Shown: in pieces, positions 54,201 to 62,616 of the stretch | How positions within the stretch are numbered: position 1 is the first letter of the stretch | Layout: every line of letters starts with the position of its first letter | Assembly: GCA_022414725.1 (NCBI GenBank) | Contig: CM039466.1 | Coordinates: 12,180,255-12,244,254, forward strand | From: Microglena sp. YARC | Taxonomy: Eukaryota > Chlorophyta > Chlorophyceae > Chlamydomonadales > Chlamydomonadaceae | Reading direction: 5' to 3' | Length of the DNA: 64,000 nucleotides | Notes under the pieces: model-generated | Told to the model about the DNA's origin: nothing | The model's database searches: none | Seen by the model: the letters and a program-made list of their open reading frames with translations, nothing else | Position numbers and translations under genes: made by a program

Positions 54201-57200
54201 CCAGGCGTTATCATTACCATGCTGCTATGCTGTAGCACGACCTCCCCTGTCGGTAAAACGATTGTTTGGGGCTCAGTTTATCAATGCCTTTTCTTTTGAG
54301 CCCTTCCTGTCACGAGTAAAAAACACACACTCTCATACACACCCACACACCACACCACACTATAGGCTGGGCACCATGGACTACATGGCACCAGAGATCA
54401 TCGCTGCTCCTATCAAAATGAACCCCGGGGAGAACAAGGAGAACCCCAGTAGTGGATACACCTTCAAAGTTGACTGTTGGAGTGCTGGTGTGCTTACACA
54501 CACACTCACTCACACACTCACACACTCACACACACCCACACGACACACACCACACTATAGGCTGGGCACCATGGACTACATGGCACCAGAGATCATCGCT
54601 GCTCCTATCAAAATGAACCCCGGGGAGAACAAGGAGAACCCCAGCAGTGGGTACACCTTCAAAGTTGACTGTTGGAGTGCTGGTGTGCTTACACACACAC
54701 TCACTCACACACTCACACACTCACACACACCCACACGACACACACCACTGTAGGCTGGGCACCATGGATTACATGGCACCAGAGATCATCGCTGCTCCTA
54801 TCAAAATGAACCCCGGGGAGAACAAGGAGAACCCCAGCAGTGGGTACACCTTCAAAGTTGACTGTTGGAGTGCTGGCGTGCTAGCATTCGAGGTGCTTAC
54901 AGGCAGGGCCCCCTTTTCGGTACGTGCTTGATGTACAGCTCTATAGGGTGGGGCTCAGAATGGGGGGGGGGGGGGGGGGGGGGGAGCTTTTAAGAAGTTG
55001 GGAATTTATAGGTTTGCTGAGTTGGAAATTGGATTTGAGGTTGGAATTCGAGTTGGATTTAAACGGGGAATTGGATTGGTATCGAGATCGGAAGCGGTGC
55101 ACCCAGTATGGCTCAAAGGGGAAACATACAATCTGTGTGATTGTGTATCACTATCACATGTGTATATGAAAGCATGCTTGTTGATGATTGCCCACTAAAT
55201 TTGACTTTGTCGGAGCATGCTTGTTGATGATTGATTGTTGATTGTTGATTGATGATGTATATGTAAGCACATATGCAAGCATGCTTGTTGATGATTGCCC
55301 ACTAAATTTGACTATGTCGGAGGGGGAGGAGGGGTCAAGGTTTGGTAGGGCAGTCAATTGATTATGTTTATACATCATTTGTACATGGATCATGTCATGA
55401 TACATCATATGTTTATATATCATATGTTTATGTATCATATGTATATATATCATATGTATATATATCATACGTGCATACTTCCTATGTGCATAGATCATAT
55501 GTGCATAGATCATGTATGTATATATCACAAGTTTAAACATCATATGTGCATACATCCTATGTGCATAGATCATATGTTTATATATCATGTATGTATATAT
55601 CACAAGTTTAAACATCATATGTGCATACATCCTATGTGCATAGATCATATGTACATATATCATATGTTTATATATCATATATGTATATATCACAAGTTTA
55701 AACATCATATGTGTATATACCATATGTGTATACATCATATGTGCATATACCATGTGTCAACGTATCATTACAAGGCCCACAAACAAACCATATGTATGTC
55801 CCAACTGCACAGGATTACCCTCCGGGTCAATTTCCAGATATCAAGAAGTTTGAATTCCCGAGTGAGCTGTCTGAGGGGGCCATCGATTTTCTGTCCAAGG
55901 TGCTGGTGACTGACCCAGAGAAGCGGCCAACCATCCCTGAGGTATGTCTTGTTATATTATTGTTTTATTTTCAAATTTTATATTGTTCTTATTCAAATTT
56001 TGTTTTCTTCTTCTTGGTTGCGTGTCAGAATTTCGAATTCAGAAGTTTGAATTCCCGAGTGAGCTGTCAGACGGGGCTAAAGCTTTTATCTCCAAGGTGC
56101 TGGAGACTAACCCAGAGTTGCGGCCAACTATCCCTGAGGTTTGTCTTGTTTGTGTACGGGTATCATAATTTATACTCAGATTTGGTTTCTTCTTGGTTGC
56201 GTGTCAGAATTTCGAATTCAGAAGTTTGAATTCCTGAGTGAGCTGTCAGATGGGGCTATAGCTTTTATCTCCAAGGTGGTTGTGACTGGTTGTGACTGAC
56301 CCAGAGAAGTGGCCAACTATAATCCAGGTTTTACTTGTTTGTGAATCATATTTTATGTTCAAAAAATTTACTTGTCTTGTTTGCGTGTCAGAATTTGAAA
56401 TTGCGAGTAGAATTTCGAATTGCGTGTCGTCATTTCTTGTTTATGTGTAGAATTGCGTGTAGAATTTCGAATTCAGTTTATTTTTTATTTTTTATGAATC
56501 ACTCATATGGCGTATGCATGGCTTAACCCAGCCCCTCGGGTAATCTAAGCCTCCTTTCCTCTTTTCCCTCCCTCCCTCCCTCCGTCCTCCCTCCCCACCT
56601 CTCCCCCTCCACCCTTCCCTTCCACCCTTCACTCACTCACTCACCCTAGCTCTCACCCTCACCCCCACCAACCCTAAGTGCGCCTACTTTGCATATTGTA
56701 GGAGTGGCATTACCATTCAAACTGAATCCTCCGTGTCGCTGGTTTGTGTCGGGAGACCCACCTCCTGGGGTGAAAGTCCTTTCAGAACTTTAAAAAAAAA
56801 ATACACCCTCCTGGCCCCTCACCCTCACCCTCCCTGCCCCGTCCCCTTCCCCACAGATGCTTAGTCACCCTTGGATCCAGAAATTCAAGGACCCCCGTGC
56901 TCTCGTCAACTGGAAGCCACCTCCCTCCCCCCCACGCCGCCGCTACCAAACCATGTCCGGCAAAACAGCAGACAAAGAGCTAGACAGCGTGCTTGACCCA
57001 GAAACGCGCCGTCTTCCTTTTTCGTCTGAGCCTGGCACTGGCACTGGAAAGTATGAGGACCTGCAGCAGGGGCAGGATGAGGGAGAGAAGAAGAACCCCA
57101 CAAAGGAGCATGGATCTCCTAAGTCCAGGATGGAGAAGCCTGTACCTGTGCCTGCACCCAGCACCCTAGAGAACATGCACGGACAGAAGCAGGGGGCCAA

Positions 57201-57511
57201 GGGTGATCCTGTAGCTGGTGCAGTTAAGAACGGGCAGGGAGGGGAGCACGGGGCCAAGCCTGAAAACCCTGTCGATGTCAAAGCTGACACCCCAAAGATC
57301 AGACAGGGAGGGGAAAAGTATGCTGAGCTGCCCCCAATCCCTATGTCGGACTCCTTCACACTTGAGAGCGGAGAGGAGCAAAATGCTGAGGATAGGCCGT
57401 CGGTTGTGACCGGACCCCGCACCCCTAAAAAGGACCGGAGCAGGGTGGAATGCTTTGAGGAGCGAATGTCAGCACCTGTCTCTCCTCTGAATTCTCGTGG
57501 TATCAACAAGG
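48261..57511 (+). CDS. Aurora-like protein kinase of CALK type, multi-exon
   Basis: Nine segments join in phase at GT-AG borders: 48261-48586 (possibly open back to an acceptor at 48235), 49159-49270, 50651-50740, 51680-51793, 52503-52670, 53849-53907, 54754-54919, 55813-55941 and 56857-57511, about 606 residues. A kinase domain runs from about residue 125 to 400: ATP-site Lys162 (IALK), helix-C Glu180 (VIREI), HRDIKPEN at 255-262, DFG at 275-277, DYMAPE at 295-300, DCWSAGVL, and the conserved Arg in KRPT. The Gly-rich loop is replaced by LYDEHSTMV. The insert IKMNPGENKENPSSG after APE and the overall pattern resemble green-algal Aurora-like kinases (Chlamydomonas CALK, linked to flagellar length and disassembly). 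The tail (56857 on) is Pro/Gly/Lys-rich and disordered. The 3' end is unresolved. Many exon edges are locally duplicated, so the transcript needs confirming. Confidence 0.72.
48527..48775 (+). repeat. Three copies of the kinase exon-1 end
   Basis: The phrase aaagagccagtgcaaaaggrctcaaagtgttggc...caacctccagtgyccaggt occurs at 48528-48588 and 48624-48693 and, without its donor, at 48720-48768. Two copies keep a GT donor (gtttgt, gtaggt), so two 5' splice choices exist. Confidence 0.85.
48888..49205 (+). repeat. Three copies of the kinase exon-2 start
   Basis: ttgcaggacaactatgctggcttgccctcctgc (48891), tgctgcaatacttctatgctggcttaccctcctgc (48988) and ttgcagtacaactatgctggcttgccctcctgc (49153, the true one), spaced by polypyrimidine minisatellite. 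The second copy has lost the AG acceptor. Confidence 0.85.
49255..49660 (+). repeat. Seven 60-bp copies of the exon-2 end with CCCTAAA words
   Basis: Unit: acactcaacgatg|gtacgaacatactgacagacttacctctactaagccctaaaccctaaac. It repeats the last 13 exon bases plus the donor and adds two telomere-like CCCTAAA words per unit. All units keep the GTAC donor. Confidence 0.92.
50079..50268 (+). mobile_element. tRNA-derived SINE in a kinase intron
   Basis: Box A TGGTCTAGTGG (50079-50089) and box B GGTTCGATTCC (50123-50133), then the common body to ccaggcgtcatcatta. GACAGACA is present on both sides (50051-50058, 50270-50277), but the region is full of GACAGAC words, so the duplication is not secure. The start could be near 50069. 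Confidence 0.8.
50351..50562 (+). repeat. Dispersed repeat family C copy in a kinase intron
   Basis: gcgaagcccacccttctggggggcgggagc...ccaattttttgacgctgcataggacttgt. A second copy lies at 51911-52122 in the next-but-one intron. Confidence 0.75.
51042..51650 (+). repeat. Four upstream decoy copies of kinase exon 4
   Basis: Copies of the first 45-55 bases of exon 4 start at 51042 (no AG), 51195, 51346 and 51537. The true exon starts at 51680. The last three keep an acceptor (acag or ccag) and the VIREITLHSDLT frame, then run into CCCCACC-rich sequence. Spacing is about 145-190 bp, with poly-C runs between copies. Confidence 0.9.
51911..52122 (+). repeat. Dispersed repeat family C copy
   Basis: gcgaagcccccccttctggagggcgggagc ... 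gcaatgctgcataggacttgtc, in the intron between exons 4 and 5. Confidence 0.75.
52128..52490. repeat. 20-bp TACTTCGTAGATACTGCTG array
   Basis: About seventeen imperfect 18-20 bp units, just before the exon-5 acceptor. Confidence 0.88.
52767..52876 (+). pseudogene. Partial second copy of kinase exon 5
   Basis: Repeats the last about 110 bases of exon 5 with its donor. The HRD motif reads HSD (cacagtgat), so inclusion would remove the conserved Arg. No AG acceptor of its own at the matching position. Confidence 0.85.
52905..53175. repeat. Three clustered family A left ends
   Basis: GCAGCTTCTAGGCAGCTCCC ... ctggctattccgccaaatgtg...cctagtgcacctgggatctcactg, repeated about every 88 bp at 52918, 53008 and 53094. 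The MITE-like end itself has been amplified in tandem. Confidence 0.7.
53220..53850. repeat. Repeats with copies of the exon-6 start
   Basis: Units of about 60 bp (ccaaatccaactgaaaggagatcctcacccatg). Three of them contain taccaggtgaagatg-like copies of the exon-6 acceptor and first codons (53449, 53508, 53626). A short (cacccatgg)n stretch precedes the true acceptor at 53846-53848. Confidence 0.8.
53921..53971 (+). repeat. Family B 5' part
   Basis: tggggttcagttcatcaatgctttttctatttagcccttcctgtc; a second partial copy is at 54265-54316, on the other side of the SINE. Confidence 0.5.
54008..54217 (+). mobile_element. tRNA-derived SINE with perfect 11-bp duplication, kinase intron
   Basis: Flanked by CATGCTGCTAT at 53997-54007 and 54218-54228. 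Box A TGGTCTAGTGG (54030-54040) and box B GGTTCGACTCC (54073-54083) match Pol III consensus. The body ends ccaggcgttatcatta. It split a family B copy (the halves are at 53921 and 54265). Confidence 0.9.
54366..54720 (+). repeat. Two upstream copies of kinase exon 7
   Basis: 54366-54490 and 54561-54685 repeat the first about 125 bases of exon 7 (LGTMDYMAPEIIAAPIK ... DCWSAGV) with the TATAG acceptor and upstream CACACAC tract. The full exon is the third copy (54754-54919). Copies differ by only a few bases, and each stays open into the CA tract. Confidence 0.92.
54961..54984 (+). repeat. Poly-G run of about 24 bases
   Basis: Long G tract just after exon 7 in the kinase intron. The length is approximate. 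Confidence 0.8.
55360..55765. repeat. ATCATATGTTTATAT array
   Basis: About 25 units of 15-16 bp (atcatatgtgcatac variants), with a higher-order period of about 95 bp visible as tatatcacaagtttaaacatc at 55513, 55597 and 55686. Confidence 0.88.
56035..56335 (+). pseudogene. Two downstream copies of kinase exon 8
   Basis: Copy at about 56041-56138: acceptor attcag, frame KFEFPSELSDGAKAF ... RPTIPE intact, donor GTTTGT. It lacks the first ten codons of exon 8 and differs at several residues, so it could act as an alternative exon. The copy at about 56221-56328 has an inserted ggttgtgact and a stop and is broken. Confidence 0.8.
56697..56790 (-). repeat. Dispersed repeat family F copy
   Basis: ggagtggcattaccattcaaactgaatcctccgtgtcgctggtttgtgtcgggagaccc...ggggtgaaagtcc, shortly before the last kinase exon. 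Confidence 0.65.
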
Positions 57512-57578
57512 GTAAGAGAGCTCCTGATACTGCCCCTACATGTGCATGCAACTATTAATGTATGTATGTTATCATGGT

Positions 57579-57753
57579 TAGGGAACGGCAACTAATATTA
57601 GTGTTTGAAAAACTACTATTATCTAATATTATTATAGTGTCACAATAATATTAGTTTTTCAAATAAATTCGAAATTCTGGTGAGACGGCTCTTCCGACTA
57701 ATATTATATAATATTATTTATTGACTAATATGATATAACATAGCCGACCCCTA
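57579..57753. mobile_element. hAT-type MITE, family H, copy 4
   Basis: Ends TAGGGAACGGCAA and GCCGACCCCTA. Flanks ATCATGGT (57571-57578) and ATCATGGA (57754-57761) match at 7 of 8 bases. The interior is AATATTAG words as in copy 3. Confidence 0.78.
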
Positions 57754-58690
57754 ATCATGGAAGCAAGAAGCATGTCACGGGAGCTCCTGACACTGCCCCA
57801 ACAACCTTCGAAAGGCCCCAGGTATATTTATGTATGTAAGTATTCATGTATTAATGTATGTGTGTATGTTTGTTAGGCAAGGGAGGTACTCCATGGGCAG
57901 CAGACGACCAAGAAAGGTCTTATCAACAGGAGCACCTCAGGAACTACTCATCTTTGTAAGTCTCACGTTGCACTGCTCACCGTGTGTTGTTCTGATCATT
58001 CAAATGTATGCATGTCTTGGTTCATTCTGCTCATTGCACTGCCTTATCTTGCTTGCAACCTCCCTCTTAATTGCATGTATGTTATAGTTAGTAGTTGTCA
58101 CCAGTGAAAGCAAACGGGCTGGCCCCCTCAACCTCACGCCTTGTAATATTGCGTACTTTTTCTGTATTTATGGTATAGCCATCTTTGTTAAGCTCACTTG
58201 CACTGCTCGCTGTGTTTAAGGATCTACGTTCGAGTGGTTTTAAGACAACGTATTCTAGGTGTTTCATCACATTCTGAATATCCTGACAGATGATAACGGA
58301 AATGCTAATAGAAGTGCTGAAACATTCGCAACCCAGGTATGATGGTGGATACCATTGACATTGTATGAAAGGTGTTTCATCACATCCTGAATATCCTGAC
58401 AGATGATAACAGAAATGCTAATAGAAGTGCTCAAACATTCGCTACCCAGGTATGATGGTGGATACTATAGACATTGAATTAAAGGTGTTTCATCATTCAT
58501 CACATTCTGAATATCCTGACTGATGATAACAGAAGTGCTAACAGAAGTGATCAAACATTTGCTACCCAGGCATGATGGTGGATACCAAGTTTCTGTCTGC
58601 TGATGCTTCATCTGCACCTGACCTGAGCTCGGGGTCTCTGGTCCTTAACTCTGTCATCAAGTTGACAGCCATGACACCCTAGTACTGAAA
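57754..58690 (+). other. Possible 3' exons of the kinase gene
   Basis: 57776-57821 repeats the end of the 56857-57511 segment (GAPDTAPT). 57879-57955 (between TTAG and GTAAG) and three 113-bp repeats at about 58259, 58372 and 58486 (VFHHILNILTDDN ... FATQ then gtatg) look exon-like, and a short frame MMVDTKFLSADASSAPDLSS ends at TAG about 58681. No unique chain joins these in phase, so they are not called as CDS. Confidence 0.35.
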
Positions 58691-58699
58691 TAGTGCAGC

Positions 58700-58895
58700 T
58701 GTGCGGTGTGTAAACAAGAGAGATCACCAGTGGCTGCCAGCTGTGCAGTGTGGAAACGACAGAGATCACCAGTGGCTGCCAGCTGTGCAGTGTGGAAACA
58801 ACAGAGGTCACCAGTGGCTGCCAGCTGTGCAGTGTGGAAACAACAGAGATCACCAGTGGCTGCCAGCTGTGCAGTGTGGAAACGGGAGATCATCA
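58700..58895 (+). repeat. Four 50-bp units (AGATCACCAGTGGCTGCCAG)
   Basis: Near-perfect tandem repeats agctgtgcagtgtggaaacracagagatcaccagtggctgcc. Confidence 0.92.
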
Positions 58896-58919
58896 GTGGC
58901 TGCCGGCTGGTGACCACAT

Positions 58920-59150
58920 GCGCCGTTGACTCCTTTGACTCCTTTGACTATCTTGACTCTTTTGACACCTTTGGCCCCTTTGACACTCTTGACTCCTTTG
59001 GTAGGCAGCTCCCCTTTGACTCCTTTGAATCCTTTGACTCCTTTGACACCTTTGGCCCCTTTGACACTCTTGACTCCTTTGGTAGGCAGCTCCCCTTTGA
59101 CTCCTTTGAATCCTTTGACTCCTTTGACACCCTTGGTAGGCAGCTCCCCT
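58920..59150 (+). repeat. GACTCCTTTGACTCC array with family A ends
   Basis: Fifteen-base words (gactcctttgac/acctttggcccc) in about 105-bp higher-order units that include ggtaggcagctcccct, a family A end. Confidence 0.85.
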
Positions 59151-59365
59151 GACTGGCTATTCAGCCAGGAAGTCAGGGTAGCGTGTCTCATGACTCCGCG
59201 TTTTTCTTTTCAGGTAATCGTAGCAGCTTCTAGGCAGCTCCCCTGACTGGCTATTCAGCCAAAGCTAATGCAACCTAGTGTGTCTGGAAGCTTCTTGGCA
59301 GCTCCATGTTGCCACTTTTTCTGTTTGTGGCAACATGAAACAGCTTATAGGCAGCTCCCATGCCC
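59140..59365. mobile_element. Family A copies, overlapping
   Basis: GCAGCTTCTAGGCAGCTCCC at about 59222 with actggctattcagccaaagc, and further ends at 59140 and 59341. Complex or nested. Confidence 0.55.
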
Positions 59366-59404
59366 TGTCTTTGGGCAAAAATCGAAGGTTGTCAATGCGC
59401 CTGA

Positions 59405-59870
59405 AAGCTGACATGACATGACCTGGCACAAAACGCATGACACATGACACGTGCCATGACACAAAACACATGGCACATGACACGTGACATGACACTTGAC
59501 GTGACACACGGGACGCATGACATGACACATGACATGACACACGACACGTGACATGACACATGACATGACACACAGGACACGTGACTTGACACATGGCATG
59601 ACACATGACACGTGACATGACACACGACATGTGACATGAGTACATGACACATGACATGACACAATGCACGTGACATGACATATCACATGATACGCTTTCC
59701 AGCTCAGTACCCAACTTGGTCCTTTACAGAGCAACTAGCTGGAGGAGATGACATGACCTGACACAAAACACATGACACATGACATGACATGACACACGGC
59801 ACATGACACGTGACATGATAGGCATGACGACACATGACACGTGACATGACGTATCACATGATAGGCATTC
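59405..59870. repeat. ACATGACACGTGACATGACA array
   Basis: CATGACA/CGTGACA words on the plus strand. Two halves (59410-59700, 59745-59870) each end with tatcacatgatasgc...ttccagctcagta, showing a larger duplication. Confidence 0.88.
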
Positions 59871-59969
59871 CAGCTCAGTATCTATCTTAGTCCTTGACAG
59901 AGCAACTGGCTGGAGGAGATGTCTAGAGGCTGCCATGCATAGCCAGGACAAAAACGCTATGAGTGTATG

Positions 59970-60045
59970 TTACAGTCCAGGGGTAGGCCAAATAGGCTGA
60001 AGGAACATGCCCAATCGTGACAGGAAGAAAAAAATGAAAAAGGCG
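59970..60045 (-). repeat. Dispersed repeat family B copy
   Basis: GTTACAGTCCAGGGGTAGGC ... gaagaaaaaaatg. Confidence 0.6.
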
Positions 60046-60440
60046 CTGAAACAAGATGCACTGAAAAATCACTGGAGAAGAAACATATTGTATGTGTATA
60101 TTACAGACCATGGATAGCCTTTGGGCCGAAAGGATCCCACCCAAACTCGGGAAATCATGATCACCGCGTGGTTTCCAGGAGGGGCTTACACAAACAGACG
60201 TAATTAAATGCTAGTTCTAATTACAGTCAGATAGCATTACATATTTTACATATCTGTAGTTTGTGTAATTCATATTTTACCGATATGGTATATAATTCAC
60301 ACTTAAAGCTTTATGTGACTAGACCATGGGTCTTGGGGGTGGAGCACATCCAAAGGGATCATGCTAAACCCTCAGATTTTAGGGTTTTGGGTATGAGTAA
60401 TTGCTGTCTGTTCATTGTCACACTATTGTTGAGGTAGGTC
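60046..60440. other. No gene seen
   Basis: Only short frames. Contains a second, weaker family B-like end at 60097-60125. Confidence 0.35.
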
Positions 60441-60459
60441 CCTAGAGGCCTAAATGAGC

Positions 60460-60830
60460 CCTAAGGGCCCTTACTCTTTAGGCTGGTTAGGGTGGTAAGG
60501 GTAGCCCGTACTCTTTAAGCTGGTTAGGGTGGCCCTTGCTCTTTAGGCTGGTTAGGGTGGTTAGGGTGGCCCTTGCTCTTTAGGCTGGTTAGGGGGTTCT
60601 GGTGGTCAGGGGGGCCCTAACGTTTTAGGCTGGGACTTACTCTTTAGGGGGGCACTTACGCTTAAGGGGGACACTTATTCTTTAGGGGGGCACTTGCGCT
60701 TTAGGGGGGGCCTTATTATTTAGGAGTGCCCTTACACTTTAGGGGGGCACTTGCGCTTTAGGGGGGCCCTTATTATTTAGGAGGGCCCTCACACTTTAGG
60801 GGGGCTTTACTCGTCAGGCTGGTTTGATGG
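60460..60830 (+). repeat. CTCTTTAGGCTGGTTAGGGTGG / CTTTAGGGGGGC repeats
   Basis: Two linked arrays of 20-26 bp units, each unit with a TTTAGG word. This is the third TTTAGGG-like array type in the window. Confidence 0.85.
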
Positions 60831-60849
60831 CACTCTGTGTCATAGCGCA

Positions 60850-61025
60850 TTCTTTGGGGCTACGAGCAACAGCTTCTAGGCAGCTTGCCTGTCTGGCTAC
60901 TCAGTCAAACTGAATGCAAACTAATGCACCTTGAAGCTGAACCAATCAGCTGTCCAGAACTGCTAAGATATTTGGGTGTAGCACAGTTGCTGGCCCAAGA
61001 AGGTGCCTAGAATCTGCTATCAAAA
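60850..61025. mobile_element. MITE-like family A copy
   Basis: CAGCTTCTAGGCAGCTTGCC at 60870 and GTGCCTAGAATCTGC at about 61003. Subfamily with ctggctactcagtcaaa. Confidence 0.6.
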
Positions 61026-61212
61026 GCAGCAAAATAATCCTGATGCGTACAATTACGACTACTTTGCCACTCTCCTGAGTACATGATGGAATGACAAGGG
61101 GGTTCTGTTGAACAGATTAACTGACTGTTGACCAGTGACTAACTGTTGGCAGTTGAGCAGTATAACTGACTGTTGACAGTGTGAAGATGTGTCAAGGTCA
61201 AAAGGCTTTACG

Positions 61213-61412
61213 GTGATGGTGGTGGTGGTGATGGTGGTCATGATGAGGATGAGAATGTGGTGATTATGATGGTGATGATGAAGATAAAGATGAGAATGGT
61301 GGTGATAATGAGGAAGAGGAAGATAATGGTGGTGATAATGGTGGTGGTGATGAGGAGGATGAGGATGCGGATGTTGATGATGATGATGAGGATGGTGATG
61401 GGGGTGATTGAC
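61213..61412 (+). repeat. GATGGTGAT-type purine-rich microsatellite
   Basis: (GAT/GGT/GAG)n over 200 bp. A (GAA)6 tract follows at about 61545. Confidence 0.85.
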
Positions 61413-61659
61413 AGCAGTTGGGTGTGTCAGGCACATGCTACCTAGTTAGAGAGAAGTGGCAGGTGAGCATAACCATCATGGCTGTGCTTGAATTTGGAAT
61501 AGCTCTTGAATATGGGTGAGGTCCTTGTGACATCCCACCTGAAGAAGAAGAAGAAGAAGAATTGTTACACGGTAAATAGCTGAATAAAACATCCATAAAA
61601 TAACATAGCTGAATCAAACATCCCAGCTGAGAACATAACAATGCCACTTTATTGAAAGA

Positions 61660-62328
61660 TGTAGAAGGGGGCAGGCTACTTCAATCATGTACAACAGTGT
61701 ACAACAGTGTTACAGTTACAGTGTATTGCTCCGCCCATTCAAATGTATGCTACAGTCAAAAATAGCGGTCTACAGCGGTTGGCTGGAGTCCTTGGTTGGT
61801 TCTGCCTGCATATGCATTGGTATTTTCATGGTGCTCTGATGTTTTTATGCTTTGGATGCTTTAGGACGCGTAGGGCACTATCTATAAGGCCGTTGTCTGC
61901 TGGTGAGCCTGTACCCTGCGCATGCAGACAGAACGAACAGGCTTTACTGATACGAGCTCCCTAGGCGAATACCAGTATTTTCATTCTGCTTGTTGCACTT
62001 CCTTAGTGCGTTATCTAGCTTTCAACCTGATAACTAAATGTATGTTACAGTCAGTACATGAACCACTCATCATATTTGTTTGGCTCGCGTTTCACTGCTC
62101 ACCATGTTTTGCTCAGCCTGTGCGAATGGATGTTACAGTCCAGGGGTAGCCAATGAATTAAGCTATAGGGACTTGCCCAAGCTCGGGCAATCCATGATGG
62201 TATCACACTATCCAGGGGGGTAACAGCCCCCCCCCACCCCACCCACCCCCCATCGGTGGTTGGCCCAAGTGCAAGCAGACGGGCTGGCTCCATCAACCTC
62301 ACGCCTCGTAATAAGGCGCACTATTAAT
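61660..62328. other. Repeat fragments, no gene supported
   Basis: A duplicated phrase (cattcaaatgtatg...acagtc at 61736 and 58005; ctcaccrtgt at 62100 and 57977) links this stretch to the 57.95-58.2 kb region. An inverted family B copy lies at 62131-62200. Confidence 0.4.
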
Positions 62329-62350
62329 TGAAATTGAAATTGAAATTGTT
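62329..62350 (-). repeat. (AATTTC)n tail of the LINE
   Basis: Three to four ATTGAA/TTCAAT hexamers. Lying at the 3' boundary of the minus-strand LINE, they fit the short tandem tails of non-LTR elements. Confidence 0.55.
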
Positions 62351-62616
62351 ACATCCGTGTAGAACCGTTACTCACAGGACGTGAAGTTAAGGACACCATA
62401 GCGTAAGCCGGAGCTAGCTATAGTCACCGTAGGACCATCTCAGTAAAAAGAATTACCAACTACATCATACCAGTGCAGCTTAATACGGGGGGTTTTCACC
62501 CCGGTTGGGAAGCACCGGCACAATACAGCTGGTAAGACAAAAACTGAGAGGGGGGACGGTCTGTGTGCTAGTCCCTGGGTATCGACCCGGGGTGTGCTTC
62601 CATAAATAAAGCGTCT

